Below, piece after piece: positions 16,351 through 24,482 of a stretch of DNA of 64,000 bases. The position numbers were made by a program, and so were the translations under genes. The notes below the pieces were generated by a model that was not told the origin of the DNA, made no database searches, and saw only the letters and a list, made by a program, of their open reading frames with translations. Source of the DNA: Kitasatospora sp. NBC_00240 (GTDB lineage Bacteria > Actinomycetota > Actinomycetes > Streptomycetales > Streptomycetaceae); contig NZ_JAPEMU010000001.1 of NCBI RefSeq assembly GCF_026342405.1, forward strand, positions 3,906,001 to 3,970,000, written 5' to 3'. Numbering within the stretch: position 1 is the stretch's first letter; the number at the start of each line of letters is the position of its first letter.

Positions 16351-17414
16351 CAGGGACTCTTCACATCGAATCCGTAGCGGCCGTCGGAGACCGCCTGCTT
16401 GAAGGAGGAGAGCGCCTGCGGATCGCTGTCGATCCGCCAGTTCGTCTCCTTGTTGATGTTGAACCAGATGAACCCGAGGCAGTCCGGGCGCTTGATCACG
16501 TTCGCGGCGAGGTTGGCGATGTCGGCGGGCTTGCGCGCGCCGGGCTCGGAGCCGGTCTCGGCGATCAGCCAGGGCTTCTGGGTGAAGGTGCGGATCTGGG
16601 TCAGCGTCGGGGTGTAGAGGGTGTCGAAGGTGCCGGCCTCGAGGTGGGTGTAGTACGCCACGATCCCCACCCAGTCGACGTAGGTGTCGCCGGGGTAGTA
16701 GGGCTTGAGGGCCACGGCCGGCATCGGGTTGATGCTGTTCGGGCTCCACACCCAGATCACCTGGCCGACGCCGAGCTGGGCGAACACGTCGTGCAGGTGC
16801 TGGTACGCCGCCACGAAGTCGGCCGCGGTGGCGTGCTTGGTGCCCCACTCGTACCAGCCGCCGTTGAACTCGTGCGCGAAGCTGATCGCCACCGGGATGT
16901 TGGCGTTGCGGATACCCGCCGCGTACCGCTTGACGTAGTCGTCGCTCTTGCCGGCCGCGATGTCCGCGAGGCTGACGGTGAACGGCTCCCAGGCGATGTA
17001 CGGCAGGGCGCCGCTGTCCCAGGCGTTGCGGGCGCCCTTCGAGTCGTACTCGTCGCCCCAGCCCGAGTAGAACTCGATCATGTTGGGCTTCTTGCCGGCC
17101 TTGGCCGAGAACTCGTCCACCGTGGCCATCGACAGCGGCGCGCCGTCGGCGGCGATCCCGAGGTACTTCTTCGCCGGCTTGAGCAGCGGGCGGACGTCGT
17201 ACGGCAGGCCGGTGGCCGCGACCTCGGCCGGTGCCGGGGCCGCGCCGGTCGCCCCGGGGTCCGCGACGGAGGCGGCCGCCGCGGACGGGGTGGGGCCGAC
17301 GTTCTTCTCGCCCAGCAGGTCGCAGGCCGCCAGCGGGAGGACCAGGGCGGCGACCGCGATCAGGCGGACCACCACCGGGAGCCGGGACCCCGGGCGGGTG
17401 TTGCTGTCTGTCAT
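16350..17414 (-). CDS. Secreted GH26-type glycoside hydrolase lipoprotein
   Basis: Lipoprotein of 354 residues. The signal peptide ends in LPLAAC (Cys31); a linker follows and then a GH26-like (beta-mannanase clan) barrel. The acid/base motif HEFNGGWYEW is at 181-190 (Glu182) and the nucleophile is probably Glu286 in PWLIAETGSE; both are intact, so an active enzyme is likely. Its ATG at 17414 overlaps the GT2 stop as ATGA. Embedded between a processive synthase and two polytopic transferases, it would trim or release the polymer outside the membrane, much as dedicated hydrolases do in cellulose and alginate systems. The true linkage is unknown. Confidence 0.87.
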   Translation of the reverse strand: MTDSNTRPGSRLPVVVRLIAVAALVLPLAACDLLGEKNVGPTPSAAAASVADPGATGAAPAPAEVAATGLPYDVRPLLKPAKKYLGIAADGAPLSMATVDEFSAKAGKKPNMIEFYSGWGDEYDSKGARNAWDSGALPYIAWEPFTVSLADIAAGKSDDYVKRYAAGIRNANIPVAISFAHEFNGGWYEWGTKHATAADFVAAYQHLHDVFAQLGVGQVIWVWSPNSINPMPAVALKPYYPGDTYVDWVGIVAYYTHLEAGTFDTLYTPTLTQIRTFTQKPWLIAETGSEPGARKPADIANLAANVIKRPDCLGFIWFNINKETNWRIDSDPQALSSFKQAVSDGRYGFDVKSP

Positions 17415-19012
17415 GCCAATGCGTCCTGGGATCGGGGCTGGATGAGTATTCGGCCGACGGTCACGGCGTAGAACAGGCCGGAGGAGAGCACCAGGGCGAA
17501 GTCCGGCGGGTGCATGGTGAACATCCGGTAGACCGCGGCGCCCACCCAGACCACGGCCGTCCCGCCGCTCCAGAAGATGACGCCCCACCAGAAGCGCCGC
17601 TGCTTGTCCTTCTTCGCGCCGTTGGAGCCGGTCGGCTGCCAGCCCATCTGACGGCCCCGGACGAGGTCCCAGATGGCGAAGAAGTGCGACCAGCCGTACA
17701 TCATCCGGCCGGCCCAGGCCTCCAGGCGGTAGGGCGCCCGGTGCCACAGCGGGAAGATGACGGTCGCGTAGACCAGGCTGGGGATGACCAGCACCAGGTG
17801 CCTGACCTCCAGCAGCCGCGGCTGCAGGACGAGCAGCATGATCGGCAGCATCGGCAGCGCGAAGGTCATCAGCGCGGTGTGCATGTAGTAGAGGAACCCG
17901 GAGACGTAGCAGAGCCGGGTGGTGAAGCCGAGCTTCGCCTGCCAGAATTTCTTGCTGGTCAGCAGGGACATCGAGCCCATGCACCAGCGGTACTGCTGGT
18001 TCTGGAAGGCCCCCGCGGTGTCCGGGCAGACGCCGGTGGAGAGCGCGACCGGGATGTACTGCAGGTCCCAGCCGAGACCGCGCAGGTCGAAGCCGGTGTG
18101 CACGTCCTCGGAGTGCGCGATCAGGGTGGTGCCGCCGTTCTCGGCCAGCGCCTCGCGCCGGTACACGGCGCAGCTGCCGACGCAGATCGCGCCGTTGTTG
18201 CGCTGCCGGGCGACCTGCACCGAGCGGTAGAACAGCTCCTGGATGGCGCCCGCGCCGCGCTCGATCCAGTTCTGCGAGTCGAGGACGCGGAAGAACTGGG
18301 GCGACTGGACGATGCCCAGCTTCGGGTCCCGGTCCATGTACGGCAGGACTTCGTCCAGCAGGTCGTGGCGGGGGGCGAAGTCGGCATCCAGGATCAGGAT
18401 GTACTCGCCGTCCGAGCGGTCGAACCCGTAGTGCAGGTTACCCGCCTTCTTGAACCAGCCGCGGTTCTCCCGGACGCCGTAGCGGAACCCGAAGTCCGCG
18501 GCCATCGCCTCGACCGCCGGGCTGGCCGCGTCGTCCAGGACGTACGGCATGACCAGGCCGGGGTAGTGCTCGGCGAGCTTGCGGACATGCGTCCAGGTGT
18601 TGTGCAGGGTCTCGATCGGCTCGCCGCAGACCGGCAGGAAGACGTCGACGGTCGGGTACTCGGCCGGGGTCCACTTGCGGACCAGCCGGCGGTGCTCCTT
18701 GATGTCGAAGTTCGGCGTGAAACTGTTCACCCGCAGGGAGACCAGGTAGTACACGACGGTGAACACGAGGAACGGCACGCAGAGCCAGAACCACGAGCCG
18801 ACCCGGAAGAGCTCGACCTGGCTGATCACCAGGCAGACGAAGCTGATCACCGAGCAGAGCGTCAGCACCCACTGGTTGCGGACGGTGTAGTTGTACTTCT
18901 CCTGGGCGTTCGGCGGTGCCGGGAGCAGCAGGCCCGAAACGGGCTCCGACGCGTTCCGGCGCCGGCCGGACGACTTGCGTCTTCTGCTGGGCGCACTGGT
19001 CGCGGTGCTCAC
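17411..19012 (-). CDS. Processive family 2 glycosyltransferase (cellulose synthase-like)
   Basis: Membrane synthase of 533 residues. Two N-terminal transmembrane helices (about 47-65 and 73-92) precede a cytoplasmic GT-A domain with the processive signature: Asp160/161 (VLDDAA), DAD at 209-211, ED at 302-303 and QxxRW at 339-343. At least four more transmembrane helices follow. No PilZ domain is visible, so there is no built-in c-di-GMP control. I chose the GTG at 19012 because AGGAGG sits 9 bases upstream (19022-19027); the longer frame is less likely. It heads the four-gene operon and defines it as a polysaccharide-export module. Whether it makes a glucan, mannan or other polymer is open. 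Confidence 0.88.
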   Translation of the reverse strand: MSTATSAPSRRRKSSGRRRNASEPVSGLLLPAPPNAQEKYNYTVRNQWVLTLCSVISFVCLVISQVELFRVGSWFWLCVPFLVFTVVYYLVSLRVNSFTPNFDIKEHRRLVRKWTPAEYPTVDVFLPVCGEPIETLHNTWTHVRKLAEHYPGLVMPYVLDDAASPAVEAMAADFGFRYGVRENRGWFKKAGNLHYGFDRSDGEYILILDADFAPRHDLLDEVLPYMDRDPKLGIVQSPQFFRVLDSQNWIERGAGAIQELFYRSVQVARQRNNGAICVGSCAVYRREALAENGGTTLIAHSEDVHTGFDLRGLGWDLQYIPVALSTGVCPDTAGAFQNQQYRWCMGSMSLLTSKKFWQAKLGFTTRLCYVSGFLYYMHTALMTFALPMLPIMLLVLQPRLLEVRHLVLVIPSLVYATVIFPLWHRAPYRLEAWAGRMMYGWSHFFAIWDLVRGRQMGWQPTGSNGAKKDKQRRFWWGVIFWSGGTAVVWVGAAVYRMFTMHPPDFALVLSSGLFYAVTVGRILIQPRSQDALA

Positions 19013-19370
19013 CGCGCGATACCTCCTGGTAGCTGCGTTCCGCATGCCGGAGCGAACTGACCAAGCAGCAACTGTCCCCCGGGGCACCACACCTTATCGG
19101 ACGCACGTTCGCGGACTGTTACAGCCCGTCGCGAACAGGTCATCAGGAAGGGTCCGATACGAACGGCCCTTCAACCGCACCCCGGACGGCCTGTCACGGA
19201 CGGCCCGCCACGGGCCCGGCACGGGCCGTCCGCCACGACCCGCCGGTCACCGGCGGCCTTCGACCCGCCCCCGTCGGCGCCGGCCCATGGGCGTCGGGCG
19301 GCCGGCGCCGGGCCGGCATCAGGCCGCCCGCCGCCACCCGTCGCCCGGACGCCCCCGGGCCCGGACCCGC
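19013..19370. other. Intergenic region upstream of the polysaccharide operon
   Basis: It holds the AGGAGG site and presumably the promoter of the leftward GT2 operon (an AT-richer patch lies around 19085-19160), then a very GC-rich stretch of small inverted repeats that includes the terminator of the neighbouring gene at 19295-19330. No gene was recognised. Confidence 0.55.
19295..19330 (-). terminator. Candidate terminator after the Pro/Gln-rich membrane protein gene
   Basis: Nine-base arms (19295-19303 and 19322-19330) enclose an 18-base loop that can itself form a short stem. Confidence 0.5.
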
Positions 19371-20399
19371 TCAGCCGGCGGTGGCCGCCGGCTTGGCCCG
19401 GCCCAGCAGGACCTCCTTGGCGCGGTCCGCAAGGGGGCTCGCCGCCGCGGTCGCCGCCGGATCGGCCTGGTCGGGAGTCTGCTTGAGCGAACCGGCGACG
19501 GTGAAGTACCCGAACCGGCCCACCGCGGCGTGCGTCTCCGTGCAGCCCGACTTGTCGGTGACGCAGAAGGTGGCGACGCCCGGGCCGGACAGACCCTGGA
19601 CGAGGCCCGCGTGCCGGCCGAGGGCCTTGTCGGCGCCGGCCTTGTTGTCGAAGACCGCGATGCCGACCGTGACGGCGCTCTCCCCGGACACGTAGGTCGC
19701 GCGGACCAGCGAGCGGCAGGCGTCGTCGCCGAGGGCGAGCCCGAGCCCGCCGGTGGTCCCCTTGGAGCAGGGGGAGGTCGAACCGGTGACCATCCGGGTC
19801 CAGACCTTGCCGTCGATGGTGCGGGTCTGGTCGGGGAAGAGCGTCGCGGCGTCGACCGGCGCCTTGTCCGTCGAGGCGTCCGAGATCAGCGGCAGCGCCT
19901 GCTCCAGCGGCAGGCCGGTGGACGCGGCCGGCTTGGGGTTCGGCTTGTTGCCACCGCCCTGACCGGAGATCACCACACCGGCCGCCACCACGCCGCCGAC
20001 GAGCACCACGGCCAGCAGCGCGCCACCGATCCACAGCCGGCGGCGCTTACGGGACTCGTTCTCGTGCTGGTCGGCCAGCTGGGTCCAGTTCGGCTCGCCC
20101 TGGAAGGGCTGCGGCGCGGGCTGCCAATGCGGCGGCGCCTGCTGCGGGCCCGGCTGGGGCACGAACGGCTGCTGCGGCTGGTGCTGCTGCGGGATCGGCG
20201 GCGGGACCGGCTGGCCCTGCGGCGGAAGCTGCTGCGCGGGCTGGCTGTACGGCACCGGGGGCGGGCCGAAACCGCCGGCGGCCGGCGGCACGGGCTGCTG
20301 CCCCTGCGGCGGCTGCCCCGGCGTCCCCGGCTGCTGACCCTGGACCGGCTGTGCGGGCTGACGCGTCCAGTCGGACGGTACGCCCGTTCCCTCGCTCAT
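19371..20399 (-). CDS. Hypothetical membrane-anchored protein with Pro/Gln-rich cytoplasmic tail
   Basis: Protein of 342 residues not assigned to a named family. Residues about 12-105 are strongly Pro/Gln-rich (PQQLPPQGQPVPPPIP-like tracts), a basic KRRRLW motif precedes one transmembrane helix (about 120-142), and a C-terminal domain of about 190 residues is predicted outside the membrane. That domain has paired cysteines (SPCSKGT/DDACRS and TFCVTDKSGC) that could form disulfides. The topology resembles many Streptomyces sensor-like or sigma-pathway proteins, but nothing points to a specific role. The ATG at 20399 has a weak Shine-Dalgarno. It is monocistronic and divergent from nrdAB. Confidence 0.7.
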   Translation of the reverse strand: MSEGTGVPSDWTRQPAQPVQGQQPGTPGQPPQGQQPVPPAAGGFGPPPVPYSQPAQQLPPQGQPVPPPIPQQHQPQQPFVPQPGPQQAPPHWQPAPQPFQGEPNWTQLADQHENESRKRRRLWIGGALLAVVLVGGVVAAGVVISGQGGGNKPNPKPAASTGLPLEQALPLISDASTDKAPVDAATLFPDQTRTIDGKVWTRMVTGSTSPCSKGTTGGLGLALGDDACRSLVRATYVSGESAVTVGIAVFDNKAGADKALGRHAGLVQGLSGPGVATFCVTDKSGCTETHAAVGRFGYFTVAGSLKQTPDQADPAATAAASPLADRAKEVLLGRAKPAATAG

Positions 20400-20530
20400 G
20401 AGGCGAGATCGTAAAGCATGGTGTGCGCGGCAGGCCCATCCGGTAATCAATCCGTTCCCAAATCCGGGCCCGGCGCCCGTTCCCGGGCCTCCTCCGTGAG
20501 CCGACGAGTAGCCACCCGACACGCCACAGT

Positions 20531-20577
20531 GCACAACATGTGGTGCTTCATCGGGCTGGCGCCACTAGATGTATGCT
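20531..20577 (+). promoter_or_regulatory. Tandem NrdR boxes in the nrdAB promoter
   Basis: Two 16-base sites, GCACAACATGTGGTGC (20531-20546) and CCACTAGATGTATGCT (20562-20577), resemble the NrdR box (acaCwAtATaTwGwGt). Their starts are exactly 31 bases apart, about three helical turns, as known for paired NrdR boxes. TAGATG inside the second box could be the -10 element, so NrdR binding would block the promoter. Confidence 0.72.
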
Positions 20578-20695
20578 CACTCCTGCTGTCGAACGCAGGG
20601 GAACCCGGTGGAAGTCCGGGACTGCCCCGCAGCGGTGAGCGGGCTGCCCGACCGGGCCACGCGAGTCCGATGACCTGCCGACGGTGTGCCACAGG
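20578..20695 (+). ncRNA. Cobalamin (B12) riboswitch upstream of nrdA
   Basis: The core of the adenosylcobalamin aptamer is clear: GGGAACCCGGTG (20599-20610), TCCGGGACTGCCCCGCAGCGGTGAG (20615-20639) and the B12 box GAGTCCGATGACCTGCC (20663-20679). The outer boundaries are approximate. Class Ia RNR operons of Streptomyces are known to be repressed by coenzyme B12 through such a riboswitch, which switches cells to the B12-dependent class II enzyme when the cofactor is available. About 160 bases remain to the start codon for the expression platform. Confidence 0.92.
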
Positions 20696-20857
20696 GCTTC
20701 CCCGCAGTCGCCATGCAGCACAGCAGTTTCGTCCGGGCCTCGCGGGTGGGCCGGGGGGTGGTTCGCGCGCGCCGTGAGGTGTTCCGCGCTGCGCTCCCCT
20801 GCGCCCATACGGCCCGGCAGCCCCCTCGCCGACCGCCGCCGCCAGGAGAGAAGCGCC

Positions 20858-23299
20858 TTGACCATCGCTGCCTCAGCCACCCTGCCCGCCCAGGGTTCCA
20901 GCCCCGCCGTCCCGTCCGACCCGACGGTGTCCGACCCCGGTGGAGCGCTTCTTCGGCTGCTGACCGACCGCAGCGTCGACCTCCCCCAGGTCGACCCCGG
21001 CCACGTCGCCGCCGCCGCCCTGCGCGGCCGGCACGCCGGCTCCGACTTCGCGGAGCTGCGCGGGCTGGCCGTCGAGGCCGCCGCGTCGATGATCGCCGAG
21101 GACCCCCAGTACTCGAAGCTCGCCGCCCGACTGCTCGCCCTGGAGATCCAGGACGAGGCCGTCGGCCAGGGCGCCGTGTCCTTCTCCGCCTCGATCACCG
21201 TCGGCCACGCCGAGGGCCTGATCGGCGACACCACCGCCGCGTTCGTGGCCAAGCACGCCGACGCGCTGGACGCCCTGATCGACCAGAAGGGCGACGACCG
21301 CTTCGAGTACTTCGGTCTGCGCACCGTGCAGTCCCGGTACCTGCTGCGCCACCCGATCACCCGCAAGGTGATCGAGACCCCGCAGCACTTCCTGCTCCGC
21401 GTCGCCAGTGGCCTGGCGGTCGGTGACGACGAGCAGTCGGTCCGCGAGGTCTCCGAGCTGTACGCGCTGATGAGCGCGCTCTCCTACCTGCCGTCCTCGC
21501 CGACGCTGTTCAACTCCGGCACCAAGCACCCGCAGATGTCCTCCTGCTACCTGCTGGACTCGCCGCTGGACAACCTGGACTCGATCTACTCGCGCTACGC
21601 GCAGATCGCCCGGCTCTCCAAGCACGCCGGCGGCATCGGCCTGTCCTACAGCCGGATCCGCTCGCGTGGCTCGCTGATCCGCGGCACCAACGGCAAGTCC
21701 AACGGCATCGTGCCGTTCCTGCGCACCCTGGACTCCTCGGTGGCGGCGGTCAACCAGGGCGGCCGGCGCAAGGGCGCGGCCTGCGTCTACCTGGAGACCT
21801 GGCACGCGGACATCGAGGAGTTCCTGGAGCTGCGCGACAACACCGGTGAGGAGGCCCGCCGCACGCACAACCTGAACCTCGCCCACTGGATCCCGGACGA
21901 GTTCATGCGCCGGGTCAACGCCGGCGGCGACTGGTCGCTGTTCTCCCCCGCCGACGTCCCCGAGCTGGTCGACCTGTGGGGCGCCGACTTCGACGAGGCG
22001 TACCTGAAGGCCGAGGCGGCCGGCAAGGCCGTGCGCACCATCCCCGCGCAGACCCTGTACGCCCGGATGATGCGCACCCTGGCGCAGACCGGCAACGGCT
22101 GGATGACCTTCAAGGACGCCTCCAACCGGGCCGCCAACCAGACCGCCCTCCCCGGCCGGACCGTCCACTCCTCCAACCTCTGCACGGAGATCCTGGAGGT
22201 CACGGACGACTCCGAGACCGCGGTCTGCAACCTCGGCTCGGTCAACCTGGGCGCCCACGTGGCCCCCGGCGCCACCCCCGCCGACCTCGTGAGCGCGATG
22301 GACTGGGACCGGCTGGACTCGACCGTCCGCACGGCTGTCACCTTCCTCGACCGCGTGGTGGACATCAACTTCTACCCGACCCCCGAGGCCGGCACCTCCA
22401 ACTCCCGCTGGCGCCCGGTGGGCCTCGGCGTGATGGGCCTGCAGGACGTCTTCTTCCAGCTCCGCCTGGACTTCGACTCCGCCGAGGCCAAGCAGCTCTC
22501 CACGCTGATCTCCGAGCGGATCATGCTGGTCGCCTACGAGCGCTCCAGCGAGCTGGCCGAGCAGCTGGGCCGGCACGAGGCGTACGCCGAGACCCGCGCC
22601 GCCCGCGGCCAGCTGCACATCGACCACTTCGGGACCACCCCGCAGTGGACCGAGCGCTGGGACGCGCTGCGCGCCCGGATCGCCACCACCGGCCTGCGCA
22701 ACTCCCTGCTCCTGGCGATCGCCCCGACCGCGACCATCGCGTCGATCGCCGGCGTGTACGAGTGCATCGAGCCGCAGGTGTCCAACCTGTTCAAGCGCGA
22801 GACCCTCTCCGGCGAGTTCCTCCAGGTCAACCCGTACCTGGTCCGCGAGCTGAAGGAGCTCGGCGTCTGGGACGCGCAGACCCGCGACGCGCTGCGCGAG
22901 GCCAACGGCTCCGTGCAGGACCTCAACTGGCTGCCCGCCGAGGTCCGCTCGCTGTACCGCACCGCCTGGGAGCTCCCGCAGCGCGCGCTGATCGACCTGG
23001 CCGCCGCCCGGCAGCCGTACATCGACCAGAGCCAGTCGCTGAACCTCTTCATGGCCGCGCCCACCATCGGCAAGCTCAGCTCGATGTACGCGTACGCCTG
23101 GAAGGTCGGCCTGAAGACCACGTACTACCTGCGTTCGCGCCCGGCCACCCGGATCGCCCAGGCCGCCGCCGGCGCCGCCCGCGCGGCCGCCCCGGTGCCG
23201 GTGGCGGTCGCCGCGCCGACGTCCACCCTCACCCCGGAGGAGGAGGCGGCGCTCGCCTGCTCCCTGGAGAACCCCGAGTCCTGCGAGGCCTGCCAGTGA
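20858..23299 (+). CDS. nrdA: Class Ia ribonucleotide reductase, alpha subunit NrdA
   Basis: Reduces ribonucleoside diphosphates to deoxy forms in the cytoplasm together with NrdB; 813 residues. Active-site elements are present: MSSCYLLDS and AVCNLGSVNL (the redox cysteine pair), SSNLCTEIL (Asn, thiyl-radical Cys, Glu) and PTATIASIAGV. The C-terminal CEAC can shuttle electrons from thioredoxin. The start is TTG at 20858, preceded by AGGAGAG; no ATG or GTG gives a sensible N-terminus, and the longer frame reads into the riboswitch. The first 85 residues form an atypical N-terminal region, and I see no classical ATP-cone motif. It is controlled by NrdR boxes and a B12 riboswitch. Confidence 0.94.
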   Translation: MTIAASATLPAQGSSPAVPSDPTVSDPGGALLRLLTDRSVDLPQVDPGHVAAAALRGRHAGSDFAELRGLAVEAAASMIAEDPQYSKLAARLLALEIQDEAVGQGAVSFSASITVGHAEGLIGDTTAAFVAKHADALDALIDQKGDDRFEYFGLRTVQSRYLLRHPITRKVIETPQHFLLRVASGLAVGDDEQSVREVSELYALMSALSYLPSSPTLFNSGTKHPQMSSCYLLDSPLDNLDSIYSRYAQIARLSKHAGGIGLSYSRIRSRGSLIRGTNGKSNGIVPFLRTLDSSVAAVNQGGRRKGAACVYLETWHADIEEFLELRDNTGEEARRTHNLNLAHWIPDEFMRRVNAGGDWSLFSPADVPELVDLWGADFDEAYLKAEAAGKAVRTIPAQTLYARMMRTLAQTGNGWMTFKDASNRAANQTALPGRTVHSSNLCTEILEVTDDSETAVCNLGSVNLGAHVAPGATPADLVSAMDWDRLDSTVRTAVTFLDRVVDINFYPTPEAGTSNSRWRPVGLGVMGLQDVFFQLRLDFDSAEAKQLSTLISERIMLVAYERSSELAEQLGRHEAYAETRAARGQLHIDHFGTTPQWTERWDALRARIATTGLRNSLLLAIAPTATIASIAGVYECIEPQVSNLFKRETLSGEFLQVNPYLVRELKELGVWDAQTRDALREANGSVQDLNWLPAEVRSLYRTAWELPQRALIDLAAARQPYIDQSQSLNLFMAAPTIGKLSSMYAYAWKVGLKTTYYLRSRPATRIAQAAAGAARAAAPVPVAVAAPTSTLTPEEEAALACSLENPESCEACQ

Positions 23300-24339
23300 G
23301 CACCACCCCGGAGACCGACTTCGACGCGCCCGGCCGCGAGAAGATGCTCCTCGACCCCGGCTTCGAGCTGACGCTGCGTCCGATGCGCTACCCGTCGTTC
23401 TACGACCGGTACCGGGACGCGATCAAGAACACCTGGACCGTGGAGGAGGTGGACCTGCACTCCGACGTCGCCGACCTCGCCAAGCTCAGCGAGGGCGAGC
23501 GGCACATGATCGGCCGGCTGGTCGCCTTCTTCGCGACCGGTGACTCGATCGTCGCCAACAACGTGGTGCTGAGCCTCTACAAGCACATCAACTCGCCCGA
23601 GGCCCGGCTCTACCTGTCGCGGCAGCTGTTCGAGGAGGCCGTGCACGTCCAGTTCTACCTGACGCTGCTCGACACCTACCTGCCCGACCCGGACGACCGC
23701 GCGGCGGCCTTCGACGCGGTGGAGAACATCCCCTCCATCCACCAGAAGGCGCAGTTCTGCTTCAAGTACATGAACGCCGTCGACCACCTGGACTCGCTGC
23801 AGACCAAGGACGACCGGCGCGCGTTCCTGCTGAACCTGATCTGCTTCGCGGCCTGCGTCGAGGGCCTGTTCTTCTACGGCGCCTTCGCCTACGTGTACTG
23901 GTTCCGCAGCCGCGGCCTGCTGCACGGCCTGGCCACCGGCACCAACTGGGTGTTCCGCGACGAGTCCATGCACATGGACTTCGCGTTCTCCGTGGTGGAC
24001 ACCGTCCGCCAGGAGGAGCCGGACCTCTTCGACGACCAGATGGCCAAGCAGGTCACCGAGATGCTGGAGGAGGCCGTCGAGGCCGAGCTCCAGTTCGCCC
24101 GTGACCTGTGCGGCGAGGGCCTGCCGGGCATGAACACCGAGTCGATGCGGGAGTACCTGCAGGCCGTCGCCGACCAGCGCCTCGCGCGCCTCGGCATGCC
24201 GGTCCGCTACGGCTCCAGCAACCCGTTCGGGTTCATGGAGCTGCAGAACGTCCAGGAGCTGACCAACTTCTTCGAGCGCCGGGTCTCCGCGTACCAGGTC
24301 GCCGTGGAGGGCACGGTCGCCTTCGACGACGACTTCTAG
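23296..24339 (+). CDS. nrdB: Class Ia ribonucleotide reductase, beta subunit NrdB
   Basis: Di-iron radical subunit of 347 residues. Metal ligands are visible: Asp83 (FFATGDSIVANN), Glu114/His117 in LFEEAVHVQFY, Glu in ACVEGLFFYG and Glu/His in RDESMHMDF. The radical tyrosine is present as Tyr121, four residues after His117, so this is a conventional tyrosyl-radical enzyme and needs oxygen. The GTG start at 23296 overlaps the nrdA stop as GTGA, giving 1:1 coupling. It is the last gene of the operon here; the nrdS gene known from S. coelicolor does not follow. Confidence 0.94.
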   Translation: MSTTPETDFDAPGREKMLLDPGFELTLRPMRYPSFYDRYRDAIKNTWTVEEVDLHSDVADLAKLSEGERHMIGRLVAFFATGDSIVANNVVLSLYKHINSPEARLYLSRQLFEEAVHVQFYLTLLDTYLPDPDDRAAAFDAVENIPSIHQKAQFCFKYMNAVDHLDSLQTKDDRRAFLLNLICFAACVEGLFFYGAFAYVYWFRSRGLLHGLATGTNWVFRDESMHMDFAFSVVDTVRQEEPDLFDDQMAKQVTEMLEEAVEAELQFARDLCGEGLPGMNTESMREYLQAVADQRLARLGMPVRYGSSNPFGFMELQNVQELTNFFERRVSAYQVAVEGTVAFDDDF

Positions 24340-24390
24340 CGACACCTCCGGGAGGACCGCCGGCGGCGACGCCCGGCGGGCACTCCCGGT

Positions 24391-24444
24391 GACGCCGAGG
24401 GGCCCGGTACCGCGGAGATCCGCGGTACCGGGCCCCTCGGCGTC
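24391..24444. terminator. Bidirectional terminator between nrdB and def
   Basis: Two perfectly complementary 26-base arms (24391-24416, 24419-24444), the longest hairpin in the window, between convergent genes. Confidence 0.85.
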
Positions 24445-24482
24445 GCGCCGGTGCCGGAGCGTGTCCTGCCGGTGCCGGACCG

